Made by a program: the position numbers and the translations under genes. From assembly GCA_001662425.1 (NCBI GenBank), contig BDDC01000814.1, positions 9,206 through 38,687 of the forward strand: a DNA stretch of 29,482 bases, in the 5' to 3' direction. The notes below the pieces were generated by a model that did no database searches, was not told the DNA's origin, and saw only the letters and a list, made by a program, of their open reading frames with translations. The DNA is from Chlamydomonas sphaeroides (taxonomy: Eukaryota; Chlorophyta; Chlorophyceae; Chlamydomonadales; Chlamydomonadaceae). Positions 12,601 to 24,476 of this stretch are shown here, one piece after another. Position 1 is the stretch's first letter, and each line of letters begins with the position of its first letter.

Positions 12601-15600
12601 CCCCTAGGGTCGCTGGGCTCATGTGCCGCGTCGCGTCCTGAACGACCTGTCGCCGCGCCGCCCGCCCGCAGGCGTGTACGAGGTGTTCCAGCTCAGCGGC
12701 GGCAGCGGCTGGGCGGCCCCCGAGGACAAGGCGGCGCCGGTGAGCAGCGGGCGGCAGTGGGCTCGGGGTGCCCTGCGCGGGCGCTGCCGTATGCCCGTAT
12801 CGCGTGCGCACTCCCCGCACGCGGATGGCTACCTTGCAGCGCCCGCGGGCTGAGTGGGAGCCATGGCGGGCACGTGCGCACGTGGCGAGGCAGGGGCTGC
12901 ATTGGTTGCATTGGTAGCATCTGGTAGCATCTGGCAGCATTTGCGTTGCTCGGACAGAAGGCCTTCCCGCACGCCGCTTTGCCCTTGGCCGCAGATCTCC
13001 TGCGACGCCTCGCAGCCCAGCCGCTGCCCGCGCATCGACCTTTGGAACGCCGAGTCGCAGTCTTACGTCACGGGGCTGGGCGGCAACGGCACGCTGTCGG
13101 TGTGGATCGGCGCCAACGACCCCTCCGAGAGTGAGCCAGCGGGCCTGCTCTTTTGCCGCTGCGGCGCCGGCCCTATGTCACCACTGCAGGTTGCGGCCGA
13201 CACGTGTCCCGCCCCTTGCCGTGCCCTCCTCTCCCCTTCCCCTGGGCCCCCTGCCTCCTACCCTGCCCCACCCAGCCGACTACGTGCGCTCCTTCCGGCT
13301 GTCCATCTGCGGCAACCTGACCGCCTCCGAAGAGGAGGGCCAGGCGCCCCCGCCCATGGAGGACTACTCGTACGCCAGCTGGGGCGACCCCACGGCGCCG
13401 CCGCCCGGCCCGCGCCCGCCACCCATGGCCCGGCCGCCGCGGCCTCCCCCCGCGGCGGCCGCCAACACGCACCCCTTCCACGTGGAGGGGCGGCCCAACC
13501 TGCTGCGCAGCCACGAGCTGCGGCTGGCGCCCGACCACGACACGGGCGAGGGAGCGCTGCCGCGGGGCCGCATGTGGTGCGCTGGGCGGGGCCGGGCCAG
13601 GGTGGGGGTTGCTGGGTTGGGGCGGGGCCTGTCCGTCGCGAGCACTGCCGGAGCGCTGCAAGAGAGTGGGTGCTGGCCTATCCCACCCCCCTCTCGCCCG
13701 CTCGCCAGGCACGCGAGCACGTTCGTGGAGAGCCACGGCCTGGCGTCCAAGCTCGGCTTTGGGCGCGAGGGGCTGCTGGTGGTGCACGGGGGTGTCACGG
13801 TACGTGGGGCCATGGGGTTTGGGGAAATATTGGCAAGCGAATGTGTTGCCCATATGGGGTTTTGGGAGGGGGGCTCGGTGCAATGTAGGGCATGTGACCA
13901 CATTGGCTGCATCGGAGCTCGCATGGTGTTGCCCCACAAACGGCGGTCCTTGTTCCTCCCTTTCCCGCCGCATCCCGCCCCATCCCCTTGCCCCCAGAAC
14001 CACCTGCTCGACACGCTGGACGTGGAGACGGAGCTGCTGGGGGACCTGTGGGTCTTTGACCTGGAGTTCCGCAGGCAAGACCCTCGGGGACCGCGGCTTT
14101 GATAAGACAGGAGCGCTCCATCCGGCGGCCGGCGCCGTCCCTCTCTTCACTGAACCAGCACCCCCTTCCTCCCCTCAGGTGGACCCAGATGACGGGCGGC
14201 GGCGACCGGCCCGCGCCCCGCCTGCGCCACAGCCTGGCGGCCGACGGCAGCGTGGTGTTCCTGTCGGGCGGCTTCACGTTCGAGGCCGACAACCAGCTGT
14301 GGGCCACCGAGACGCGCGTCTACTACATCGACCTCACGCTGGGCGTGGACGCTGTGTGAGCCCGGGGGTAACTGGGGCAGGCAGGCGGAGCGTGGCGCTG
14401 GCGGGACCTGGGGGACGGTAATCTGGCCTCTGCCGGGGTTGAGCCAGTTGTGCGCCACGGCTCCGCTTGCCGCGCATCCGACATGGCCCATGAGCCCACC
14501 TCGCCTCCACCTGCCGGCTCCTGTCGTCTCGCAGCTGGAGCCAGCTTCAGCCCCGTGACCCCACCGCCCCTCCATGTGCCCTCCGCTGCCTCGCAGCTGG
14601 ACCCAGATCGACGGCGACAGCACCGTCATGGGCAAGAGCTCGGCGCCCTCGGCACTGGCTCAGGTACGGCAGCAGCCCCAGCATCGCAATACACCCTCCG
14701 CTGCAGCGCGCCCGCCTGGCTCTCTCGGAGCCTGCTTCTGCCTTGCCGCGCGTGCATCCGTGAAGCCGTAACCCAGCAGCTTATCCTGCCGCGCACACAA
14801 GCCCTTAAATGAACTCACGCTCCCATGCACGCGTCCCCGCTTGCTCATCCTCCCAGGGCCTTGGCGTGAGCCTGCGCCGCTCCCAGGTGGTGGCCATGAA
14901 CAACGAGGGCCTGGTGTGGGTGCCTCTGCCCTCCTCCACCCGCCTGGACGGGGCCGGCAACGGCACGGGCCCCGCCATGGTGACGGGCGCGGCGCTGGAG
15001 CTACTCGTGGACGACATGTACGACGGAGACCTGCTGCTGCTGCCGGAGGTGGGCGGGGCGTGGGGCGACGGAGGGAGGGAAGGGCGGCGGGATGCGTTGA
15101 CGCGGTGCGGCCGGCGGGGCGGCGTACTGAGCCGGGGTCGTGCTGTCCGGTGGCACAATGGGCGCCGCCCCGGCCTTCCTGCTAAGAGGTGTCCAGCAAG
15201 CCCGTACCTGGCACACCGGTACGCACCGCCGCCCTGCTCCAACTACAGGACAAAGACCTCTCCATCACGGGGACCATTACCATCAGCGCGTCCGTCGTGC
15301 TGCACGGCAAAATCATCATCAGGGTCACCTCCACGCGCCCGCCAGCGCCGCCGCCCGCGCTATCGCCGGCCGGGGGCCCGCCACCGCCCACGGCGACGGC
15401 GCGCCGCGCGGCGCTGAGCAGCGGTGGAGACGCCGGCGGGGAGGCGGACATGGGCACTTGGTACGCAGCGGAGGCGCTGGGCGACTACGAGTCTCGCCCC
15501 GCCTGCTACCTGGACCCACAGTGCCGGCTGCACGAGCAGCGACAGCGGCACGCCTCGCAGCGGCGGCGCGCGCTGGTGACGCTGAGCGACATCCAGGCGG

Positions 15601-18600
15601 CGCTGCAGGTGCGCTCAGCTGCCGGGCCGGCTAGTCTGTCAGGGCGACAGCAAGGCGCGCGAGCAGGCGGCAGAGCCCGCACGCCGCATGTCGGGCGTTG
15701 CCGTCCGAGCCCGTTGTGCCGCCGCTGCTGTGCCCTCCATGCAGGGCTCCTCGGAGCACATCCAGCGCACCTCCGACCCGGGCACCAAGCAGCAGATGCG
15801 GCAGCAGGCGGGCGAGGCGCTGGAGGAGGTCCGCCGCATCCTGCAGGTGCGAGCGGTTGGGCGCTTGCTTGGGGGAAGGAGGCCATGGCCATAGGCGTGC
15901 ATGGGACGCAGGCCTGCGATGGCGATGGAGTCGAGTGAAGTCTAGCGGCAAGCGCGCCTGCCTGCCCCTGTGCGCGCAGGCGTCGGCCGCTCCGCCTCTG
16001 TCCGCTGGGGCCCCCTCTGAAGTGGACCTGGGGGCCTGGCTGGCGGTGAACCGCACCAAGACGCTCTGCGACCCCACCAGCGTGTGGATGATCAAGGTGT
16101 GGAGAGGGCGGCGGCACGTGGGCCTCAGATTGCGCGGTTCGGACTGCTGACTGCCCGCACGCAATGGCCAACCACGCACACGCCCGACCCCAGGCCTCGC
16201 CCGGGTTCGTCAACATGGAGTTCATTGGCTGCCAGCTGCTAATCGACCAGCCCGCGGGAAGCGACCCCGTGTCATTTGGCGAGTTGGAAGGGCGGGCAGC
16301 AAGGCAGGGACGGCCATGGGGCGGACATACTGTCCGCGCCCTCTTCTGGCCCTGAGCTTGGGGCCCGTGGTTGACTGGTGCATGTCTTGACACTACCACC
16401 TCTCCTTGCCCTCCCCCCTTACCCTCCTGCCTCCAGTCAACTGCGTGTTTCGTGACACGCTCAACCGGCCCACCATCGTGGTCGGCCCCAATAGCCGCCT
16501 CACGGTCAGCGGCTGCCTCTTCCACAACAACACCTACGACACCGCCGCGCCCTTGCCGCCCTCGCCGCCCGATGCCCCCGGCCGGCTGCTGGCCAGCTAC
16601 GGCGGCAACGGCAGCGCGCTGTACGTCATGGCCTCGGCGCTGCCGGGCGTCAAAAGGGTGGACATATCCACATCGGCCTTCGTGCGCAACGGCTACCGGT
16701 GCGTTGGGGCTGCTGTTGGCGCGTTGAGGGGAAAAGGGGTACAGGACTGGTTCATCAATCCGACACGCGCTCGCTGTCCCCGCTCCCCAATCGCAGCAAC
16801 GGCTCTGTGTCGGGTGGCGCCATATACCTGGCTGGCTCCGGTGCCTGCATCGCCTCCATCGCCAACTGCACCTTCATAGAGAACGTGAGAGCCAGCAGCA
16901 CGGACACAGCGAGCGACCGCCGCTGGCGGCAGTACGGATGTACCGTACGGCACCAGGGCAGGCATCACGTGTCTTGGCATGCTCACAAACAAGCGCATCG
17001 CTGCCGCTGATCCGCAGGGCCGCCTGGACGTAGAGCCAGAATCCTCGACGGGCAGCGTCGCCGCGGCCAGCCGCGGCTTCGTGGCCGGCGGCGCCATCGC
17101 CGGGGTGGAGGCGGACGGCTGCGACATGACGGTGGCGCACACCAACTTCAGCCGCAATGCGGGCGGCAGGTGCGCAGGGTTGACGGCGGATGGAGGGAGC
17201 TGTGCGCTGTGGCGGGAAGCCGCATGGCGGTGTACCGGGATTGGGGGTTCCTTCCCGTGTCAGGGTCCAAACCTGTGGAGCAACGGCCGCGCTGCCTGAC
17301 GCCACTTGTGACCGCGCAGGGGCGGCGCCGTTTTCCTGTCCAACACGGCCTCCCGCACGCTGACGTTCAGCAACGTCCGCTTCTGGGGCAACACGGTGAG
17401 GAGTGCCAAGGCATGGCCTTCCGGCGTGCCGTGCGCAGGGGCAAGGGAAGACAACAGCGCCCCTTTCTGCTCCTGGCCCTGCCCCGCCCCAGGCCGCTCG
17501 CGACGGCGGCGCCATGTCCCTGGTCAGCGTGGTTGGCCGCCTGGCTCTGACCAACACCAGCGTGATCGCATGCCGCGCGAATGACCGGGGCGGCGGACTG
17601 GCGCTCGAGGGGGTCATCAAGGTGGGTGGATGCGGCGTGAGGGCAGGTTTACAGGGGACTGGGGACTGGGGGTAAGGGGGCGCATCAGGCTCGTGGTCTG
17701 CTGCCAGCCGCTGGACGCAGCAACATGGCGACCGCACCGTGCGTGATGTTGCGGCCCTCGCTGTCCCCTCAGGTGGTGGCTGACGGGCTGCTGCTCGAGG
17801 GCAACAACGCAACGCTGGGCGTGGTGAGAGCGGCCCCGCGCTTGGTCCTCCAATGCGTGGGACCTTGAATCTCCGAGCCGTTCGGAGCACGACCCCAATG
17901 CCTCCATGGCCCATGCTCGGACGCCTTCCCCTCCGCTCCTCCCGCAGGGTGGCGGGCTGGCGCAGTCGCGGCAGGGCCAGCTGCAGCTGCTGCGCTCGCT
18001 GGTGACAGGCAACCGGGCCGTCTTCGGAGGCGGCCTAGGCCTGAGCCAGGACCTGGACGTCAACGGCAGCTCGGTGGTGGTGCGAGGCAACGTGGCGGAG
18101 GCGCACGCGGGGGGCATGGAGTGCCTGCAGTGCTACCGGGTGGAGATGAGCAGGTGGAGGCGGGCAGAGGGGGAGCATGCCGGGGCAGCTAGGAAGGGGC
18201 CCCTGCCGCATGTATGTCCTGACACCCTGCTTCCCCTCGGCCCCCGTGCTCGCAGTTCACTGTTTGAGCTCAACTCGGCGCCCTCCGGCGGCGGCCTCGT
18301 GATGAACCAGGTGGAGCAGGGCGGGCTGCTTGCGGGCGTGACGTTCCGCAACAACACCGGCACCCCAGCGGCGGACGGCAGCGGACGCAGCGAGGACAAC
18401 GCCAACTGCGGCCGCGACGGCCGGGGGGGCGGCGGCGGGCTGTGCCTCAACCTGCGCCGCAGCGTGGAGCTGCGGGGCTGCTTGTTTGAGGCCAACCTGG
18501 CCATGTCGGGTGAGCGAGGATCACGATGATGGCCCGCAGTGCTGCTATGTTGCGCTCCTGGCAAGCGGTATCGGCGTGTACTCGCTGACGTATGTGGGTC

Positions 18601-21600
18601 GCCTGCCTCCCACGGCCTCGCAGGCGGGGGCATGCACGTGCAGCAGCGCTGCTTTGCGGGTGAGCGCGGCTGCGGGCCGGCCGTGCTGTCCAACACGGTC
18701 TTTCGCAGCAACACGGCGGAGGGCGGTGGCGGAGGCGCCATCTTCCGGTGGGCTGCAGTGAGAGCTGTGCGCTTGTGGCTCCAGCCTCCAAGTCATTCGC
18801 TCGAGCTGCGCCATGATGCACCCCAGATGTGCCCCTCGCCACGCCACGCGGTCGCCTCTGGCCGCTAAAGCCTGGCCCTCATCTTCATCGTCTACGCCGC
18901 AGGACCACGCACAACCTGACCAACGTCGTCTGCCCCAACGCGACCGAGCAGACGCCCTGGCCGCAGCTGCACACCGCCTGCACCGCAGAGTGGGTCCGCC
19001 GGCAGCCGGGCCCTCTCTGACAGCCCCGCCCTGCTGTGACGCCCTCGGCACGTCAACGCCAGCAGTTCCACCTCACCGCGCCGTGTGTTCTGCCAATGGT
19101 TCCGCACCTGTCTTCCGCAGCTCGTGGCTTAACAACAGCGCCCCGGGCGGCTACGGCCCCGTGACCGCCACCATCGCCTACGAGGTGAACCTCGCCACGG
19201 CCCCGCTAGTGGCCAACTACCGCTCGGCGGATCCGCTGGGCATCGTGGTGCAGGTGTGTGCGCGTGCGTGGCGGAGGCGCGCTTGCCACCGGGTGCTTCC
19301 GCAGCTCGTACTGCATGCGTGCAGTGCGCGTGCTTAGCGTGCCCGCTGTGCGCTGGAAGCGGACGTCAGCCCTCGTCTCTTGCCTTAACAAGCACACGCC
19401 CGGTATCTATCCCCAACAGCTTCGGGACTTTCACGGCCAGGTCATCACGAGTGAGCGATAGGCGAACACATCGGGGACTTGCGGGCTGGGCAACCAACCA
19501 GTTCATCCTTGCTTCCGTAGCTCACGCAGCGTCGCCTGCGCCGTGCGCCTCCCTGCGCAGACGGCACGCGCGAGGCCACGACGACGGTGGAGGCCCAGGC
19601 GCTGACCAACGGCACCTCGCCGCTGCCCAGTGGCACCGCAATCATCGGCAACTCCATCTCCACCGCACAGGGCGTGGGCAACTTCAGCAGCACCCTCAGC
19701 CTGCAGGTGCGAGCTCGCGGCCACCAGGTCAAGGTGCTGCCCAGGTCTGGGGGCTGTCACCAAAGCCACGCCCGGCCATGTCTTTCCACTGCGCAGGCCG
19801 TCCCCGGCAACTACACGCTCGCCATCAACGCGCCCCGCACCATCCAGCCCCTCGCCGACATCAACGTGACCGTGCAGGTGACCCACTGCGCGGGGCCCCT
19901 CGGCTGCGAGGCCCGGGGCTGAAGCAATCACACATCAGAGTGCCGTACCCGTACCCTAGCCGTCCTGTGCGAATGGAACGCAGACCCACGCGTACACTGA
20001 TCTCGACGCCTGAGTGCGCCCTCACTGCCCTTGCCCTCCCCTCACCCCGGCCGCCCGCCCGCAGGTCCGGCCCTGCGTTCAGGGCGAGGTGACGAGCAAG
20101 GACGGCAGCCGCTGCTTCCCCTGCGAGCCAGGCACCTTCTCGCTGAACCCCGACGAGCTGCAGGTGGGCATGAGTGCATAGCATTCGGTTCTTTATAGAG
20201 GTCAAATCTGCTGCCGCTGCTGCTTCGCGCCTAACCCGGCTGCCCGCCTCCTGGTCTGTCCTTGTGCCTCCCCGCGCCCCAGTGCGACAAGTGCCCCGAC
20301 AACGCCAACTGCTCCATGATCGGCCACCCCTGGGTGACGCTGCCGGAGGACGGCTACTGGCACAGCGGGCCGCGCAGCGCCAACATCCTGGCGTGCCCCG
20401 TTGAGGAGGCGTGCACGGGAGACGAGGGCTGGCCGCGACAGGTGCGAGATGGGGTCCGACGGGGTAGAGTCTAGAGTGGGGGGCGCGGTTGTTGCAGTCA
20501 GGTGCCGGGTGTAGGCTCTTACATGAGTTTCTTGCCTGGCTGGTGGCATGCATCGGGGGTGGGGCGAGCTTGACCAGGAGCTGGTTGCCTTGGGATTGTT
20601 GCGGCATCGGACAAGGCATGTGTGCGGCTGGCTTGCGGTACATGCGCGCGCCGGTCCCTCACTCTGGTACCCCACCGCTCCCACCGCCCGTGCAGCGCAA
20701 CATGGGCGTCATGCTCAAAGCACTAGGCATTGGCAACGTCACCGATGAGTCCTTCAACCTCACCGCCTACTACGACGAGATGGTGCGGGGGCGTGTAGGA
20801 GATGGAGGGGCGGCAAGCAGCGCCCCGGGCCGAGCAAAGCCAGGTCAATGGAAGGCGCGCTCTCCGCTGCCTCAACCCCACCCGAGCGCCGCCCGAACCC
20901 CCTCCGAATGCTCGTGCGCCGAGGGCCGGGAGCAGCACGTAAGGCGGGATGAATCCAGACCAATGGAGTGCGTGCGATGCTCTCCGCTGCCGCAGCCCAA
21001 CCACATGGGCCCCTCCCCCTCCCGTGCCAGTGCGCCGAGGGCTACCAGGGCATCCTGTGCGGCCGCTGCCTGCCGGGCTTCGGCCACCGCGCCGACGGCA
21101 GCTGCGACAAGTGCGCCAGCGCCGCGCTCAACACGCTGTACTACATCTTGTCGTCCTTCATCAACGTCTTCTTCATCGTCATGGTGCGTTGGCCGGCGTC
21201 GCCCGCCCACACTGCCCGCCGCAGCTCGTACATAGCCCCAGCGCAGAGTTGAGTGTCAGCCTGGCCGGCCCGGCAGCAGAGCCGCAGCACGCGCCTGCAC
21301 AGCGCGTCCGACGCCTACAGCAGGCCAGGCAGGCGCAACGCCTCACGGGCCCATTGACCGCCGGTTGCACGTCCTGCCCACAGACCATCCGCCAGCAGCT
21401 GCCCGGCTCCTTCCTGAGCCAGCGGCGGCTGGAGCGCATCGCCGCCGAGCAGCAGCGCTACGAGCTCTCCCGCAAGCGCAGCGCGCTGCGCTGGATGCGC
21501 AAGGCCAAGGTGTGGGGGCAGGGCAGGGCAGGGCAGGGCAGGGCGCAGACGGGCAGCGGCGGCAGACGCAAGCTGGGTCACGAGTCATGAGCGCCAAGGC

Positions 21601-24440
21601 CGTGGAGGCGCCGCATCGCCTCAAGCGTGAAGGGCCCGGTGCCATGTGCTGACCGTGCCCCCCCTTAAGGTGAACCCGGTACCCGCTGCAAAGGCCGAGG
21701 CCGGCCAGGAGGATTCCGGCAAGCTGCACCAGCTCGAGCAGCAGGACGCCCCTCCTGCGGATGCAAGTGCGTCGCTGCCGCTGCCCGGCGCGGTTCGTTC
21801 CGAGCCCGGCATCGCGCCGGTGCCGCCCCTGGCGGCAACGGCCTCGGCCAAGAGCGCCGCGACCGCGCCCGACGCCGCGCCGGGCGAGGGCGAGGGCGGT
21901 GCGGGCGAGGGCCGCACGCTGAGCGGCGTCACCGAGTCGGCGGAGGAGCCGCTGTTCGAGTTGGAGGACGACGACGGGCCGTACAAGGGCGGCAACCAGG
22001 CCATTGTGTTCAAGATCCTCATGTCCTACCTCCAGGTGGGGGCGACGGTATTCGTGCTAGATACCGCATGGGCGTGCTTGTTGCTCGCTTTGCGCCCTGT
22101 TACGTTGCGTTGTGGGTTTACCAGTACATGGGCGCCCGCCGTGCTGCCCCAGGTGACGAGCACGGTCCGCGGCATCGGCGCCAAGTGGCCACCCTTTGTG
22201 TACGGGCTGCTGTCCGCCGCCAAGGCCGCATCCAACAGCATCACCTCGGGTGAGGGCCAGCGAGCGCAGCGCCGAGATGACTGCGGGTGCCTGCCTATCT
22301 GCAAGGACAGCGGAGGGCTGTCTGCGGCGCTGCCTTCCCTGCTGCCCTGCTCCCTCCCCGCCCCTTGTCCTTAACTTTCTGCTCCCTTCCCGCCTCTGTC
22401 TTATGACCCCCTGCCAGTGGTGTCCATTGACTGCTCCCTGCACGACGGCGTCCTGCCCATCAGCGTGCAGGTGGGCGGAGCAGGGCCATGGGCATCCGGG
22501 CCGCTAACAACGGGGCAGCAGAGGGTGCCAAGCAGTGATTGGTCCCCATGGCGGCTCCATCGCCCGACCCAATTGTTTCCGGCCTCTTCCGAGCCAACCC
22601 GCCCCTTCCTCCCTCCCTCCGCCCCCCAGCGCGTGCTCATCAGCATCTCCACGCCCTTCGTGATCCTGCTGCTGGCGCTGTTTGTGTGGTGGGCGCTCTT
22701 TGCGCGCCTCAAGCTGAGGGCCAAGGGCACACCCGAGACCATGGCCAGGTGCGGCATGGACGCATGGGACAGGGCGGGCCACCTACTGGGCGGGGCGGGG
22801 CGCCCAGCGGGCTCGCCTGCTGCCCGCGCGGCCTTGTGCCCGCACTGACCTCACCCACCTGCTGTCGCCAAACAACGCCGGGTACACCGCACGCTCCTCG
22901 CCCGCAGCTACCTGCACCCCCGCATCATCATCACAACCATCGCCATCATCTTCTACGTCTACCCGGGTAAGGCGGCAGCGACCCGGGCGCGGCTGAGCCG
23001 GGGCAGCTGCAGCCCACCTAGCGTCAGGGCCATGGAGCTCACATGAAGCGTAGCACTGTCAGCCCCCAACTACCCCGCTAACGCACCAGTGCCGCCCCGA
23101 CCTCTGCGCCCCTTGCAGACATCACCAACACGCTGCTGTCCATGTTCTCATGCCCCGTCATCGACCCCACCGACGACCCCAACTCCGAATTCATGCTCGC
23201 GAGGTGAGCGACGAAGCAGGCCGCGGATGACGGCAGTGCCTTCGCCGGGATGCGCTTGCAAGCAGTCGGCAGTGCGCGCGCGTCTCCTCTGGCCCCAAAA
23301 CCCACACGTAACGGCTGCGCTCTTCCTTTTCACACAGGGGCCCGCACTGGGCGGCCGACTACGACCTCCGCTGCTACAAGAGCCCCCACCTGTGGCTGGT
23401 GGTGGCGGTGGGCGTGCCGGGCGCACTGCTGTTCTCGGGCTGCATGCCCATCTTCTCCTGGCTGTGGCTCAGGTGGGGATGCGGCGACAAGCCAGGACTC
23501 GCATGTTGCACGCAAAGCTGAGAACGCCGCCGTTGAGGCCCTTGAGGTCCCTCGCACCTGCTCAGCCCCCGCCACCTCCTTTGTCCACCCCTGCAGGCAG
23601 CACCGCGACGGGCTCTACACCAACCGCGACTTCGGCATCTCGTACGGTGAGAGCTTTATATACAGCCAGCTGGGTGACACGACCCCTGCCTCGTCGCGCA
23701 TGGCCGCACCCGACCTCACGCGCTCCCTGTCCCCTTCCCGAACCCCACCACCCACCACCATGCCGCGTGCCCCCTGCCCCCTGCCCCCACCCCACCCATC
23801 CCCAGGCTTCATGTACGAGGACTACAACCGCAGCAGCTACTACTGGGACAGGTGCGGGTGGCTGAGGCAAGATCGAGGGTGGGATCTTGGATGGCCGCAG
23901 GCGAAAGGGCCCACCACGCGCGCGGAAAGGCACGACACGCCATCGCAGCGCCCTCGTCCACCCCCCATCCGCCCCTCCCCTCCCACCCTGGCAGCCTCAT
24001 CATGCTCCGCAAGCTGGCGGTGGTGGCCGTCATTGTGTTCCTGGAGCCGCAGTCGGCTCAGGCGCAGGTGCTGAGCGCGCTGGGCATCATCATTGTGGCC
24101 ATGATTCTGCAGGTGCGGCGGCTGGCACTGGAGTGGCGGGCCGCTGGGTGGCTCTTGGTGCCAGTTGGCAGGCAGGGGCGATTGCGACCGCGCTGGAGGA
24201 CGCTATGGCGCAGGAGCCCTCAGCGCAATCGTGTGCATGCTGGCGCTGGACCACCCCACGAGCCTGTGGCCCATCCCTGCCTGGGAGGTGTGGCTAGGAC
24301 GCGGCTGGGCACCGCCAGGGGCAGCGGCGCAGGCGGCGGCGAATGCGGCGGCGCTCGAGGCAGCGGCGGCGCAGAGCATGGGCGCATGGCGCCAACATGC
24401 CCGCATTGGCGCTGGGCCACCCCGCGAGCCCGTGGCCTAC

Positions 24441-24476
<36 letters not shown>

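Larger units (their letters stand above)
10405..14663 (+). other. Giant gene exons 23-37: second Kelch-like region
   Basis: Exons: 10405-10719, 10892-10982, 11112-11201, 11373-11444, 11572-11744, 11882-12043, 12154-12247, 12352-12546, 12672-12739, 12995-13130, 13276-13576, 13709-13799, 13998-14074, 14179-14355 and 14597-14663. Kelch signs: ATNADAILFGGLTSVNKSAG followed by LLTNDVYYLQYLP; REGLLVVHGGVT; LLGDLWVFDLEFRRWTQMTG; RLRHSLAADGSVVFLSGGFT. The part between (exons 28-33) has paired cysteines (SPCCPANITSN, ISCDASQPSRCPRID) and a Pro-rich insertion in exon 33, and is not clearly Kelch. The intron after exon 35 uses a GC donor. Exon 37 has a look-alike acceptor about 60 nt upstream (CTCGCAGCTGGAGCCAG near 14530); it was not used because the downstream one keeps WTQIDGDS in frame. 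Confidence 0.8.

Noticed and set aside
14520..14596. Alternative acceptor CTCGCAGCTGGAGCCAG upstream of exon 37
   Set aside because: It looks like the real acceptor but gives a frame without the WTQIDGDS continuation. It may be a small duplication of the splice site.
16269..16278. GT donor CCC|GTGTCA as the end of exon 42
   Set aside because: It would force exon 43 into a frame without POMP motifs and break the downstream reading frame. The GC donor at 16279 keeps both.
20442..21030. Duplicated block around CTCTCCGCTGCC in the introns flanking exon 59
   Set aside because: The similar blocks near 20859 and 20979 are intronic and short, with no coding continuation. Treated as ordinary intron sequence.
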